From: Amorphoplanes friuliensis DSM 7358 | GTDB taxonomy: Bacteria; Actinomycetota; Actinomycetes; Mycobacteriales; Micromonosporaceae | DNA length: 64,000 nt | Assembly (NCBI RefSeq): GCF_000494755.1 | Contig: NC_022657.1 | Location: forward strand, 3,572,001-3,636,000 | Reading direction: 5' to 3' | Part shown: positions 39,647 through 48,925 of the stretch, piece after piece | Layout: the number at the start of each line of letters is the position of its first letter | How positions within the stretch are numbered: the stretch's first letter is position 1 | Translations under genes and position numbers: made by a program | Notes under the pieces: model-generated | The model's input: the letters and a program-made list of their open reading frames with translations, nothing else | Database searches by the model: none | What the model was told of the DNA's origin: nothing

Positions 39647-42600
39647 TCAACGGCCGATCACCCCGACCTCCGCGGCCGACGTCCACGGGTTGCCGGCCAC
39701 TTCGGACAGGGCGCGGAGGCGGAGGTAGCGGGCGGTCCGGGCGCTGAAGCAGGCGTTCTGCTCGTTCACGGTGTCGAGCCAGGTGCCGGTGGCGGCGGCC
39801 GTTCCCCAGTTGGTGCCGTCGGTCGACGTGTGGACCTCGAAGGTGGCGATCCGGCCGCGAGGGCTGTTCTGGCGGGGGCGGTAGTAGACGCAGCTGACCG
39901 AGCCCGCACGGCCCAGATCGAGCTGGATCTCGTGGGGGTGGGGCGGGCTGGCGGCCTGCCACTGCGTGTGCCAGTAGGTCGCATTGTTGCCGTCCAGCGC
40001 GTTCACGCCGCGGCCGTCCTCGCCGGCTGTCTCCTGGCTGTCGACGGAACGGACCTTCATCGTCACCCGGGGGACGCGCGGGGCGACACCCACGTTCAGC
40101 TCGGCGGCCGAGGCCCAGGCACGGCCGCCCACTTCCGAGAGCGAGCGGAGACGCACGTACCGGCCGGTCTTCCCGGCGAAGGTGACCGTCTGCTCGGCGG
40201 TGGTGCTGGGCCACGTGCCGGTGGCGACCGGGGTGCCCCACGTCGTGCCGTCCGTCGAAACCGAGATCTCGAAGCGGGCGATGCGGCCGTTCGCGCTGTT
40301 CTGGCGGGGCAGGTAGTACAGGTTGGTGACGCTGTAGGTGGCGCCGAGATCCAGCTGGATCTGATGCGGGTGCGGCGGATCGGCGGCCTGCCACTGGGTG
40401 TGCCACATCGTCGCCGGGTTGCCGTCCAGCACGTTCAGACCGCGTCCGTCCTGCCCGGCGGTCTCCTGACTGTCCACCGACCGTACGCGCATCTGCGACT
40501 GCGTCACGCGCTGGCGTACAAAGGTGGCGGTGTAGGTCTTGGGGGTCGAAGGAGCGACGATGACGTGGGTCTGCGCGCCCCCGTCGGACCAGGCGGCGTA
40601 GATCTGCGGTGTGCCCGCGGCGCTCTGCGGCGTGACACCGCTGACCGAGTTCTCCGAGCCCTGGATGACCGTGCGCGTGAACGGCGTGGCCTGCGCGGTG
40701 CTGCCGACCGCGACCATCATCCCGGACGGGTTGCTGGTGAACGTCAGGTCGACGGTGCGCGGGTCGATGCGGCGGGTGGTCGTCGACGACAGGCCACCGG
40801 AGTCGGTCGCGGTCAGCACGAGCTCCAGATAGGACGGATATTCGTGGTCGGGCGCAGGGAACGACGCGCCGGCCACACCGTTCCACTCCTGCGCGGTGTG
40901 GATGTGGCAGCTGTCCAGGGTGAAGCAGTGGTGCTGCAGCAGCCGCCAGCGCAGCGCGGATGCAGGCAGGTCACCGAGCTCCGGGTCGGTGGCGTGACCG
41001 GTGAAGGTGAGGTTCTGGCCGACGGCGAACGTGGTGCCCGCCTCCGGGGTGTCGATGACGGCCTCCGGCGGAGTGTTGCCGGCCTGGATCGCCACGGTCT
41101 GCGTGTCGGCCACGTCCAGCGTGTCGATCACCCGCAGGCGTGCGGTGTAGGGCCCACCCGGGGGATAGGTGAAGGTCGCGGTCGCCGTCCGGGCGTCCAC
41201 GGTGCCGTCGTCGGTGAAGTCCCACTCGTACCGCAGCAGGCCCTCGTCGGCGGGATCCGGGTCGTCGGAGGCGGTGGCGTCGAACGACACCGTCAGCGGG
41301 CCGGGGCCGGTCGTCGGGGCCGCGACGAGCACGGCGTTCGGCGGCTGGTTGCCCGCGAAGTACCGCACGCGGCGGATCGTGCCACCGGCGTCGACGTAGT
41401 ACAGGTCGCCGCCCGGCCCGATCGCCAGATCCACGGGGTTGGCGGCCGAGGCGGCGAAGGTGATCCTGTTCGCCGCGACGGGCACACCGCCCGGGGAGGC
41501 CGGGCGCATCGCCCAGATGCAGTCGCGGGTGTAGTCCGAGAAGAACACCGCACCCTGGTACGCGGCCGGATAGTCACCGCCCGAAGTGGGGTAGAACGCC
41601 ATGCCGGAGGTGCTCGACCCACCCGTCGGGCAGGTCTCGCCGCTCACCACCTTCTCGGTGTGCTGGTACGTGTAGAACGGCGCCGTCTGCCCGCCTGCGC
41701 TGTAGAGGTTCTCGCACATGTCGAGGTTCGCGCCGTCGTACCCGCCCTGACGCCCGGTGCCCTCGAAACAGGGCCAGCCGAAGTTGGCGACCCCGGCCGT
41801 CGGGTTGCTCAGGCGGTTGATCTCCTCCCAGGTGTTCCAGCCGACGTCACCGATCCAGACCTCGTTCGTACCCGGCCGCATCGCGAACCTGTACGGGTTC
41901 CGCAGGCCGCTCGCGACGATCCGCCGCGTGTTCAGGTCGGCCGACCCGATGGCGGGGTTGCCGGCGGCCGCCGCACCGGTGAGGGGATCGAGGCGCAGGA
42001 TCGTCCCGTCGAGGCCGGCCGGGTCGCCCGTCGTGCGCACGTCCTGGGACCGCAACGCGCCACCCTGGGCCGCCGGCGGTGTCATCGTGCCGCCGGGCGG
42101 GTCGGCGCACGGGTTGATCGGGGTGCCGAGCTGGCCGTAGTCGGCGACGTTGAAGCTGGCGCCGTCACCGGCGCTGGCGTAGAGCATGCCGTCACCGCCG
42201 AAGTGCAGGTCACCGATCGAGTGCGACGAGAACTGCTGACACCAGTCCTGCACCAGCACTTGCTCGGGCCCGGTCATGACGTTGCCGGCGGCCTGCAGGC
42301 GCGACAACCGGCCGGTGACGATGCACCGGCCACCATTCGTGCCGCCGACCGAGGTGCAGTTGTCGTTCCAGACCGGCGCCGTTTGTCCCGGTGGCGCATC
42401 GTACGTATAGAGCACATAAACGTACGGTCGGACAGGAAAGTCGGGCGGTAGGGCCAGTCCGAGAAGTCCTCGATCATTTTGGTTGTGCACATTGGCGGAA
42501 AGATCGGCAAAAAGCGTCGGTGTCGGATCCGCGATAGAGTCGAATACCTTGATCCGTCCCGCTTTCTCCGCGACGAAGACCCGCCCGTCGGGCGCAAATT

Positions 42601-42760
42601 CGACGTTTATCGGCTGGTCAAGGCCGGTGAGCACGATCTGCTCGCGAAATCCGGAAGGCAATACGGCGGCGGCCGCGGGCGTGGCGGATTCGATCACGAA
42701 AAACGAGGCTGCGATCAAGGCGGCCGCGGCGAACGCGGACAGGCTGCGCCGATATGACAC
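39647..42760 (-). CDS. Secreted PQQ-type sugar dehydrogenase with PKD and two discoidin domains
   Basis: The 1037-residue protein has a signal peptide (to about residue 35), then a soluble-glucose-dehydrogenase-like six-bladed propeller (LDQPINVEFAPDGRVFVAEK, GDLHFGGDGMLYASAGDGAS, SGLRNPYRFAMRPGTNEVWIGD). A PKD domain follows near residue 480-570 (SFDATASDDPDPADEGLLRY), an Ig-like part, and two F5/8-type C domains at the end. These are near-copies of each other (MRVRSVDSQETAGQDGRGLN and MKVRSVDSQETAGEDGRGVN). It probably oxidises sugars or binds glycans outside the cell. The GTG at 42760, seven bases after GGGGAGG, is a better start than the GTG at 42766. Confidence 0.88.
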   Translation of the reverse strand: MSYRRSLSAFAAAALIAASFFVIESATPAAAAVLPSGFREQIVLTGLDQPINVEFAPDGRVFVAEKAGRIKVFDSIADPTPTLFADLSANVHNQNDRGLLGLALPPDFPVRPYVYVLYTYDAPPGQTAPVWNDNCTSVGGTNGGRCIVTGRLSRLQAAGNVMTGPEQVLVQDWCQQFSSHSIGDLHFGGDGMLYASAGDGASFNVADYGQLGTPINPCADPPGGTMTPPAAQGGALRSQDVRTTGDPAGLDGTILRLDPLTGAAAAGNPAIGSADLNTRRIVASGLRNPYRFAMRPGTNEVWIGDVGWNTWEEINRLSNPTAGVANFGWPCFEGTGRQGGYDGANLDMCENLYSAGGQTAPFYTYQHTEKVVSGETCPTGGSSTSGMAFYPTSGGDYPAAYQGAVFFSDYTRDCIWAMRPASPGGVPVAANRITFAASAANPVDLAIGPGGDLYYVDAGGTIRRVRYFAGNQPPNAVLVAAPTTGPGPLTVSFDATASDDPDPADEGLLRYEWDFTDDGTVDARTATATFTYPPGGPYTARLRVIDTLDVADTQTVAIQAGNTPPEAVIDTPEAGTTFAVGQNLTFTGHATDPELGDLPASALRWRLLQHHCFTLDSCHIHTAQEWNGVAGASFPAPDHEYPSYLELVLTATDSGGLSSTTTRRIDPRTVDLTFTSNPSGMMVAVGSTAQATPFTRTVIQGSENSVSGVTPQSAAGTPQIYAAWSDGGAQTHVIVAPSTPKTYTATFVRQRVTQSQMRVRSVDSQETAGQDGRGLNVLDGNPATMWHTQWQAADPPHPHQIQLDLGATYSVTNLYYLPRQNSANGRIARFEISVSTDGTTWGTPVATGTWPSTTAEQTVTFAGKTGRYVRLRSLSEVGGRAWASAAELNVGVAPRVPRVTMKVRSVDSQETAGEDGRGVNALDGNNATYWHTQWQAASPPHPHEIQLDLGRAGSVSCVYYRPRQNSPRGRIATFEVHTSTDGTNWGTAAATGTWLDTVNEQNACFSARTARYLRLRALSEVAGNPWTSAAEVGVIGR

Positions 42761-42922
42761 GGTCACCCTCCCCTAAAGGCGATTGTCATTGGCGCGAATA
42801 GAAACACGCCGGCAATGTTTACGGGGAGCATTTCAGGGGTGTGAACGACCAGCGTTTCTTCCGACTTCTCGGGTCCAATCAGGCATTGCCGTCGTGGCGC
42901 CGGCCGGATAGTGTGGGTTACA

Positions 42923-42939
42923 TTGCAGTCGTATTGCAA
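42923..42939. promoter_or_regulatory. Inverted repeat TTGCA-N7-TGCAA upstream of the PEP-dependent phosphotransferase-like gene
   Basis: TTGCA and TGCAA flank seven bases just after a TACATT (42919-42924) -10-like box, at the expected transcription start. It looks like an operator. The rifamycin-associated element (a 19-bp inverted repeat) is not seen. Confidence 0.45.
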
Positions 42940-42953
42940 CGAGGAGGGGTCCG

Positions 42954-45614
42954 ATGCAGGTGCTCGCACTGGCCGACGTGACGGCTGTCACCGCCCTCCC
43001 CGGAGGCGTGACCGGCCTCACCGGGGGCGTCGTCGGTCTCGTCGGGGGTAAGGCGGCCGGTCTCGGCGCGTTGATCGAGCAGGGCTTCCGGGTGCCACCG
43101 GGCTTCTGCGTGACCACGGAGGCGTACCGGAAGGGTGTCCTGCCGGAGGCGGAGATCCTGGCCGCGTACGGGAAGCTCGGCGGCGGGCCGGTCGCGGTCC
43201 GCTCGAGCGCGACCACCGAGGACCAGCCGGACGCCAGCTTTGCCGGGCAGCACGACACGATCCTCGACGTCACCGGCCCCGGCGCCCTGCTCGCCGCGAT
43301 CACCCGCTGCTGGGAGTCGCTGCACAGCCCTCGCGCCACCGCCTACCGCAAAGCCCACGACCTTCAGACCGACACGGTACGCATGGCAGTCGTCGTCCAG
43401 CGCATGATCGACGCCTCGGTCGCCGGCGTCCTCTTCACGGCGAACCCGCTGACCGGCAGCCGCACGGAGATGGTCGTCGACGCCGCCCCGGGCCCGGGCA
43501 GCGCGGTCGTCGACGGAACGGTGCAGGCCGACCACTACGTCCTCGGTGCGTCCGCCACCCCGGCCGGTGGATGCCTGTCACCCGAGCAGCTGGCCGAGCT
43601 GCAGGCCGTGGGGGAGCGCCTGCCGGGCGAGGTCGACGTGGAGTGGGCCTTCGACCGCTCGGGGACGTTGTGGCTGCTGCAGTCGCGGCCGATCACCACG
43701 CTGTTCCCGCTGCCGCCGGCGACACCTGATCTGCGCGTGTACTTCGAGTTCGGGCACGTGCAGGGCATGCTCCAGCCGGTCACGCCCCTCGGCCTGTCGA
43801 CCCTGTCCGACCGGATCGCGGCGATGCTCGCGGCCCTGGGTGTCCGCGCGGAGATCGTCGACATCGGCGGCCGCCTCTACGGCGACCTGACCGACCTGGC
43901 CCGCCACCCCGCGACCCGCAAACGCCTGATCAAGCTCATGGCCGTCGACTTCGGGCCGCGCGCCCAGGCGGCGATGGAATGGGTCCTTCAGGATCCTCGC
44001 TTCGCCCCGGACGCTGCGGCCGCCCGGCCGGGTGCCACGATGCCGTCGCTCGCCACCGCGGCTCGCGGCGTGAGCGGGGTGGTGGGTGCCCTGGCCCGGC
44101 CGGAGAAGGCGCGCCGCCGCCTGCTCCAAGCCGTCGAGAACCTCCGCCTCGCCTCGGCGCCGCCCGACCACCTACAACCCTTGCCTGCTGCTTCGGGCGC
44201 CGACGGTCTGCTGCCGGCGGTGTCCGGTACCCGCGAGTTGCCGCCGGCGGTTCCCGGTGATCGGGGTCTGTCGCCGGCGGTGTCCGATGCTCGCGGTCTG
44301 TCGCCGGCGGTTTCTGGTGCTCGCGGGCTGGCGGCGGCGGTTTCCGGTGCTCGCGGGCTGGCGGCGGCGGTGCCCGGTGGTTTGGAGGTGGCTGCGGAAC
44401 GGTTGCGGTTCGTGCGGCGGCAGGATGCGCCGGATGGTGCCGATGCCATCACCTGGACGATCGTGGCCGGGATGCTTGCCGCCGCCGCGCCGGAGCAGCT
44501 CCTCAAGGGTCTCGCCGGACCGGACGAGATCCACGCCGTCCTGGCGGGGATGCCGCACAACGTCACCATCGAGATGGACCTCGCGCTGTGGAGGCTCTCA
44601 CAGCAGGTCGGCGAGCACCGCGACCTCGTGCTCACCACGCCCCCCACCGAGCTCGCCGAGCGCTTTCTGGCCGGAACACTCCCGGAGATCGGCCTCACCG
44701 CCTTCCTCACCCGGTACGGCCACCGTGGCGCCGCCGAGGTGGACCTGGGCGTGCCGCGCTGGGACGAGAACCCGGCACCGGTCCTCGCGATGATCGCCAA
44801 CTACCTCCGGGTGCAGGATCCGGAGCAGGCACCGGATGTCCGCTTCGCCCGCGCCGCCACCACCGCCGAAGCAACCCTCGACGACCTGGTTGCCCGGGCC
44901 CGCCGCCGCCGACCGGTACGCGGACGCCTCACCGGCTTCCTCCTGCGCCGCGCCCGAGCACTGGCCGGCCTCCGTGAGTCCGGCAAGTTCGCGGGCCTCT
45001 ACTCCCTCCGCGAGATGCGCCGCCAGCTCCTCCTCATCGGCGCCGACCTCGCCACCGCCGGCCGCCTCGCCGACCGGGACGACATCGTGTTCGCAACCCT
45101 GGGCGAGGTCCACGCCGCCGTCCACGACAACCTCGACCTCCGCGCCGTCATCACGACCCGCAAAGCGGTGCACCAGCGCGAACTGCGCCGCCGCACGGTC
45201 CCCGTCGCCCTGCTATCCGACGGCACCGACATCGAGTCCCTGCTCACCGCCGGCCCGGCACCCGACGACGCTCTGCGAGGCGTAGGTGCGTCAGCCGGGC
45301 GGGCGACCGGCCGAGCGCGGGTCGTGCTCGACCCGGCCACCGCTCACCTGGAACCCGGGGACATCCTCGTCACGAGCACCACAGACCCCGGCTGGACACC
45401 GCTGTTCCTCACAGCGGCCGGTCTGGTGACCGAAACCGGCGCCATCATGGCGCACGGCCCCACCGTCGCCCGCGAATACGGCATCCCCGCGGTCATCTGC
45501 GTACCCGCCGCCACCACCCGCATCACCGACGGCCAGCTGATCACCGTCGACGGCGCGGCCGGCACGGTGACAACGGCCGATCAGAGCCCGAACCAGTCGG
45601 TGGCCTCGTCGTAG
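42954..45614 (+). CDS. Rifampin-phosphotransferase-like / PEP synthase-family enzyme with internal repeats
   Basis: The 886-residue protein has three parts: an ATP-grasp domain (residues 20-260: VVGLVGGKAAGLGALIEQGF, VAVRSSATTEDQPDASFAGQ, VEWAFDRSGTLWLLQSRPIT), a middle domain matching the drug-binding part of RPH (YFEFGHVQGMLQPVTPLGL, NVTIEMDLALWRLSQQV, RYGHRGAAEVDLGVPRW) and a swivelling domain with catalytic His near residue 834 (AIMAHGPTVAREYGIPAV). RPH phosphorylates rifamycins with ATP. Activity on rifampin is inferred only. Residues 410-480 hold six or seven ten-residue repeats encoded by a 30-bp array with unusual codon use. AGGAGGGG precedes the start. Confidence 0.85.
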   Translation: MQVLALADVTAVTALPGGVTGLTGGVVGLVGGKAAGLGALIEQGFRVPPGFCVTTEAYRKGVLPEAEILAAYGKLGGGPVAVRSSATTEDQPDASFAGQHDTILDVTGPGALLAAITRCWESLHSPRATAYRKAHDLQTDTVRMAVVVQRMIDASVAGVLFTANPLTGSRTEMVVDAAPGPGSAVVDGTVQADHYVLGASATPAGGCLSPEQLAELQAVGERLPGEVDVEWAFDRSGTLWLLQSRPITTLFPLPPATPDLRVYFEFGHVQGMLQPVTPLGLSTLSDRIAAMLAALGVRAEIVDIGGRLYGDLTDLARHPATRKRLIKLMAVDFGPRAQAAMEWVLQDPRFAPDAAAARPGATMPSLATAARGVSGVVGALARPEKARRRLLQAVENLRLASAPPDHLQPLPAASGADGLLPAVSGTRELPPAVPGDRGLSPAVSDARGLSPAVSGARGLAAAVSGARGLAAAVPGGLEVAAERLRFVRRQDAPDGADAITWTIVAGMLAAAAPEQLLKGLAGPDEIHAVLAGMPHNVTIEMDLALWRLSQQVGEHRDLVLTTPPTELAERFLAGTLPEIGLTAFLTRYGHRGAAEVDLGVPRWDENPAPVLAMIANYLRVQDPEQAPDVRFARAATTAEATLDDLVARARRRRPVRGRLTGFLLRRARALAGLRESGKFAGLYSLREMRRQLLLIGADLATAGRLADRDDIVFATLGEVHAAVHDNLDLRAVITTRKAVHQRELRRRTVPVALLSDGTDIESLLTAGPAPDDALRGVGASAGRATGRARVVLDPATAHLEPGDILVTSTTDPGWTPLFLTAAGLVTETGAIMAHGPTVAREYGIPAVICVPAATTRITDGQLITVDGAAGTVTTADQSPNQSVASS
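44195..44385 (+). repeat. In-frame 30-bp tandem array within the phosphotransferase-like gene
   Basis: Six copies of a 30-bp unit encode GLSPAVSGAR-like decapeptides. The first copies are diverged, and the last two (GARGLAAAVS) are almost identical. Third positions use T often, unlike the GC-rich codons on either side. Confidence 0.85.
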
Positions 45615-46477
45615 GTGTCCTTGACCGGCGTCAGCCGCGAACCGTCCACCGCCGCCGTGAAGACGCGCCGCACCCAGGGCTGATCCGGGTCCGGGAAGCT
45701 CTCGGTCGCGGTGAAGGCGACGCTGCGGCCGTCAGGTGAGAACACCGGTGACCCGACCGAGTGCATCATCGCCGGCCACGCGGCGGCCACCGGTGTGCCA
45801 CCAGCGGCGGGAACGACGAAGAACGTCGACTCGCCCGCATAGACCAGGAACCGCCCGTCCGGCGACCAGTCCGGCGCCGACCACGCAGCCAGCCCGTCAC
45901 TGGTCACCTGCCGAACCTGCCGCGTCCCCAGATCAATGACCTGCAGGTTGCCGTCCTTGACAAAGGCGACGCTCCGCCCACTGGGCGCAAAGGTCCCGGG
46001 CCCACTGAACGAAACGATCTGCTCGTTCCCGGAACCATCCGCACGAACCAGATTGAGCCCCCGCTCCCCGGGCGTGTGCCAGGAGTAGACGATCAGCGCC
46101 CCGTCAGGCGACCAGTCAGGATCGGAAACACCGCCCTGCGCCTCAGGATTGTGCACAAGAAGTCGCTCTCCGGTGCCGGCCACCGACGATGTCAGCAGGT
46201 CGGCCGCCCCGAAACAACCCTCGACGTCGGGATGACAAGGATCGACATCCCGTCCGTAGGCCACACTCGCCCGCCGCGACACAGCGGCGTCGAACCCATC
46301 ACCCACCTCGGCGATCACGCGGCCGCTGCGAACGTCGACCGCATGTGTCGCCCCACCACCGGACAGCAGAAGCACACCGGTCGGCCGTGCAGCGGCTTGA
46401 GCCGGAGCGGCCTGGACGGCGGTGACCAGTGCGAAGCCGGCGACAATGGACAGAGTGCGGCTCAATTTGTTTGCCAT
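45581..46477 (-). CDS. Secreted TolB-like beta-propeller protein
   Basis: The 298-residue protein starts after GGGGGGAA and has a signal peptide cleaved near APAQAAA (residue 30). The remainder holds propeller repeats of the TolB/WD40-like PD40 type: PDWSPDGALIVYSW, ASGRSVAFVKDGNLQ (as APSGRSVAF), PDWSPDGRFLVYAGE and PVFSPDGRSVAFTA. It probably binds a ligand or protein outside the membrane; function is not known. It overlaps the end of the convergent phosphotransferase-like gene by 34 bases. Confidence 0.83.
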   Translation of the reverse strand: MANKLSRTLSIVAGFALVTAVQAAPAQAAARPTGVLLLSGGGATHAVDVRSGRVIAEVGDGFDAAVSRRASVAYGRDVDPCHPDVEGCFGAADLLTSSVAGTGERLLVHNPEAQGGVSDPDWSPDGALIVYSWHTPGERGLNLVRADGSGNEQIVSFSGPGTFAPSGRSVAFVKDGNLQVIDLGTRQVRQVTSDGLAAWSAPDWSPDGRFLVYAGESTFFVVPAAGGTPVAAAWPAMMHSVGSPVFSPDGRSVAFTATESFPDPDQPWVRRVFTAAVDGSRLTPVKDTYDEATDWFGL

Positions 46478-47055
46478 GAACGTTCCCCCCGTTGACGACC
46501 AGCCGACGCTAGCATCGGACCCCGTCAATTTCTGCCCCGCTCCGGGCCGGTGTCACCGGCCCAAAACCTTCGCCCTCTGAGGCCGCCCAGCTCGCGGTCC
46601 AGGACCGTCTCAATCTCAGCGACGTGCCGGCCTGTACCGGCTCAGTCTCGGCTTCGTGTGGGCCTGGACCGTCTCAATCTCAGCGCCGTGCGTGCCTGGA
46701 CCGGCCCATCCGAGTGGGCTGCGGCACTTGGCCGGTTTGATCTCAGCGGCCTGCCGGCCCGGACCGGCTCGATCGGGGCCCCTGCGGACGGTGGAGGCTC
46801 CAACTTCCTTGGATTTGGGCGCTCGCGGATCGTGGACGCCCCCGACTTCGTTGAAGTTGGGGTCTTCGTGGGCCATGAGGCCTCGACTTCCTTGGGCTTG
46901 GGCGCTCGCGGGTCGCGGACGCCCCAATTTCGTTGAAGTTGGGGTCTGCGTGGGCCACAAGCCCTCAACTTCTTTGGACCTGGGCCCTCGCGGGGTCGCG
47001 GACGCCCCGACTTCGTTGAAGTTGGGGTCTCCGTGGGCTCCGGCTTCCTTGAAAT
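46478..47055. repeat. Repeat field between the TolB-like and ABC transporter genes
   Basis: About 580 bases without a gene hold two tandem families. From about 46605 to 46790 there are six degenerate units of 30-32 bp around GACCGTCTCAATCTCAGCG. These resemble the last 30 bases of the adjacent permease gene (47070-47100, GACCGGCTCGATCTTGGCG). From about 46796 to 47040 there are three units of 82-83 bp, each with a hairpin CCCCRACTTC-GTT-GAAGTTGGGG (46840-46862, 46922-46944, 47005-47027). Read on the minus strand they follow the ABC operon and may act as serial terminators. Confidence 0.8.
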
Positions 47056-48261
47056 TCAGCGGCGCAGGGCCTCGACCGGCTCGATCTTGGCGGCGCGGAT
47101 GGCGGGGAAGAGCCCGGCGGCGACCCCGACCAGCGTTCCCGCCGCGGGCGAGGGCAGCACCGTCCAGGGTTGGAGCACCGCCGTCCAGTCCTGGATCAGA
47201 GCGACCACCACGACCACGACCACGCCGAGGCTCGTGCCGACCAGACCGCCGAGTGTGCCGAGGGCGGCGGATTCGGCCAGGAAGTGGGCTGCGATGTGGC
47301 GGCGGCGGGCGCCCAGGGAGCGGCGGAGGCCGATTTCGCCGGTGCGTTCCAGGACGGCGACGAAGGTGGTGTTGGCGATGCTCACGCCGCCGATGATCAG
47401 GGTGATGGCGGCCAGGACGACAAAGAGGACGTTGAGGTCGGAGGTGACGCTGCCCCGGAGGGACTGGGGGTCCGGTGGGGCGATCGCCCGGAAGCGGTCC
47501 GGGGCGTCCGGGCGCAGGGCGAGCGGTGCCTGCTGCGCGACGACGCGGGCCGCGCCCAGGCGGGTTTCGACGATCATTTTGGCCGGTTGGTCGACGGGTG
47601 GCCCGTACGCGGTCAGCGCCGTCGACGACGGCAGGATGACGCCGAGCAGGAGTTCGGGCTGGCGTTCCAGCTCGGAGATGATGCCGATGACGGTGTACGG
47701 GGACCCGTTGATGAACACCGCCGGGTATGCGTCGAGCCGTGTGATGCCGAGGCGGTTCGCCGCGCCGATCCCGAGCACCGCAACGCGTTCGCGGCGGCTG
47801 ACGTGGAAGGCGTCGAACGTGCGGCCGGTGGTGATCACGGGGTGCAGCGTGGCGAGGGCGTCCGGTTCGGCGGCGTAGAGGGCCAGGCCGCTGCTCTCGC
47901 CGCTCACCTCGGGGACGCCGCTGATGGTGGCTTTGCGCAGGGGGAGAGGCCAGAGGACACCGCCGCGGACCACGCCGTTGATCTGGCGGATGCGGCTGCC
48001 GGCGTCGGCGGGGAAGCTCATCTCGTGGCTGACCTGGTCGGCGCCGACGTCCTCGACCGTCACCTCGGTGGCGGCCAGGGCGGTGAAGCGGCGGTCGATC
48101 TGGCCGCCCGCGGTGGTGGTGAGGCCGAGGATGGCGACCATCGCGCCGATGCCGAGCACGGTGCCGAGCATCGTCAGGGTCGAGCGGCCCGGGCGTTGGA
48201 GGATGCCGGAGACGGCCTCGCCCACCAGGTCTCTGAGCGACAGCCGGGAACGCTCATCCAT
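47056..48261 (-). CDS. MacB/FtsX-type ABC transporter permease
   Basis: The 401-residue protein has one N-terminal membrane helix (residues 25-50, LTMLGTVLGIGAMVAILGLT), a large external domain (residues 60-260, VTVEDVGADQVSHEMSFP) and three C-terminal helices (residues 280-390, LFVVLAAITLIIGGVSIANTTFVA and LRRSLGARRRHIAAHFLAES). The last is the conserved FtsX segment before IRAAKIEPVEALRR. MacB-type pumps export peptides, lipids or antibiotics using mechanical transmission. The start overlaps the end of the ATPase gene by eight bases. Confidence 0.88.
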   Translation of the reverse strand: MDERSRLSLRDLVGEAVSGILQRPGRSTLTMLGTVLGIGAMVAILGLTTTAGGQIDRRFTALAATEVTVEDVGADQVSHEMSFPADAGSRIRQINGVVRGGVLWPLPLRKATISGVPEVSGESSGLALYAAEPDALATLHPVITTGRTFDAFHVSRRERVAVLGIGAANRLGITRLDAYPAVFINGSPYTVIGIISELERQPELLLGVILPSSTALTAYGPPVDQPAKMIVETRLGAARVVAQQAPLALRPDAPDRFRAIAPPDPQSLRGSVTSDLNVLFVVLAAITLIIGGVSIANTTFVAVLERTGEIGLRRSLGARRRHIAAHFLAESAALGTLGGLVGTSLGVVVVVVVALIQDWTAVLQPWTVLPSPAAGTLVGVAAGLFPAIRAAKIEPVEALRR

Positions 48262-48925
48262 GCAGCACCCCGTCGCGGATGGTGATGCGGCGCGGGCTGC
48301 GGGCGGCGACCTCCGCGTCGTGGGTGATCACGATGACCGTGAAGCCGGCGGCGTGCACCTCGTCGAGCAGGGCGAGGACCGTTGCGGCTGTCTCGCTGTC
48401 GAGGTTGCCGGTGGGCTCGTCGCAGAGCAGCAGGCTGGGCTGGTTGGCGAGGGCGCGGGCGATGGCGACCCGCTGCCGTTCACCACCGGACAGCATGGTC
48501 GGCAGGGCTTCGGCCCGGTGCGCGAGCCCGACGCGGTCCAGCACGGCGAGTGCGGTCTGCCGGCGTTCCGGGCCCGGGGGTCCGGTGTAGAGCTGCGCCA
48601 GGGCGACGTTCTCGACCGCGCTGCGATAGGGGAGCAGGTGGAACGACTGGAAGACGAAGCCGACGCGGCGGCCCCGCACGGCCGAGCGGTCCGACTCGCG
48701 GAGGCTGCCGACGTTGATGCCGTCGAGCTCGTAACATCCGCTCGACGGCCGGTCGAGCAGCCCGACGAGGTTGAGGAACGTCGACTTGCCCGAGCCGGAC
48801 GGGCCGACGACCGCCACGTACTCACCGCGTTCGATGGTGAGGTCGGCCGCGTGCAGGGCGTGGACCGGCGGCGGGCCGGGGTACGTCTTGGCGACGGCGT
48901 CGAAGCGGACGACCGGCGCGGTCAT
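48254..48925 (-). CDS. MacB/LolD-type ABC transporter ATP-binding protein
   Basis: The 223-residue protein carries Walker A (VVGPSGSGKSTFLNLVGLLD), Q-loop (GFVFQSFHLLPYRSAVENVA), signature (LSGGERQRVAIARALANQPS), Walker B (LLLCDEPTGNLDSETAAT) and an H-loop (FTVIVITHDAEVA). These are the sequences of the MacB/LolD group. It overlaps both neighbours and energises the adjacent permease. Confidence 0.92.
   Translation of the reverse strand: MTAPVVRFDAVAKTYPGPPPVHALHAADLTIERGEYVAVVGPSGSGKSTFLNLVGLLDRPSSGCYELDGINVGSLRESDRSAVRGRRVGFVFQSFHLLPYRSAVENVALAQLYTGPPGPERRQTALAVLDRVGLAHRAEALPTMLSGGERQRVAIARALANQPSLLLCDEPTGNLDSETAATVLALLDEVHAAGFTVIVITHDAEVAARSPRRITIRDGVLHG

Noticed and set aside
39323..42451. 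A very long open frame on the plus strand opposite the PQQ-type dehydrogenase
   Set aside because: The frame lacks any domain, has Arg/Gly/Val-rich low-complexity translation and mirrors the codon positions of the real gene. High GC makes such antisense frames common.
42767..42953. Rifamycin-associated element before the phosphotransferase-like gene
   Set aside because: The known 19-bp inverted repeat (GGGGCTTGCGGCAAGGCCCC type) is absent. Only a TTGCA/TGCAA repeat is visible.
46800..47040. Possible CRISPR array from the regularly spaced repeats
   Set aside because: The spacers are as similar as the repeats, so these are plain 82-83-bp tandem units. No cas genes occur.
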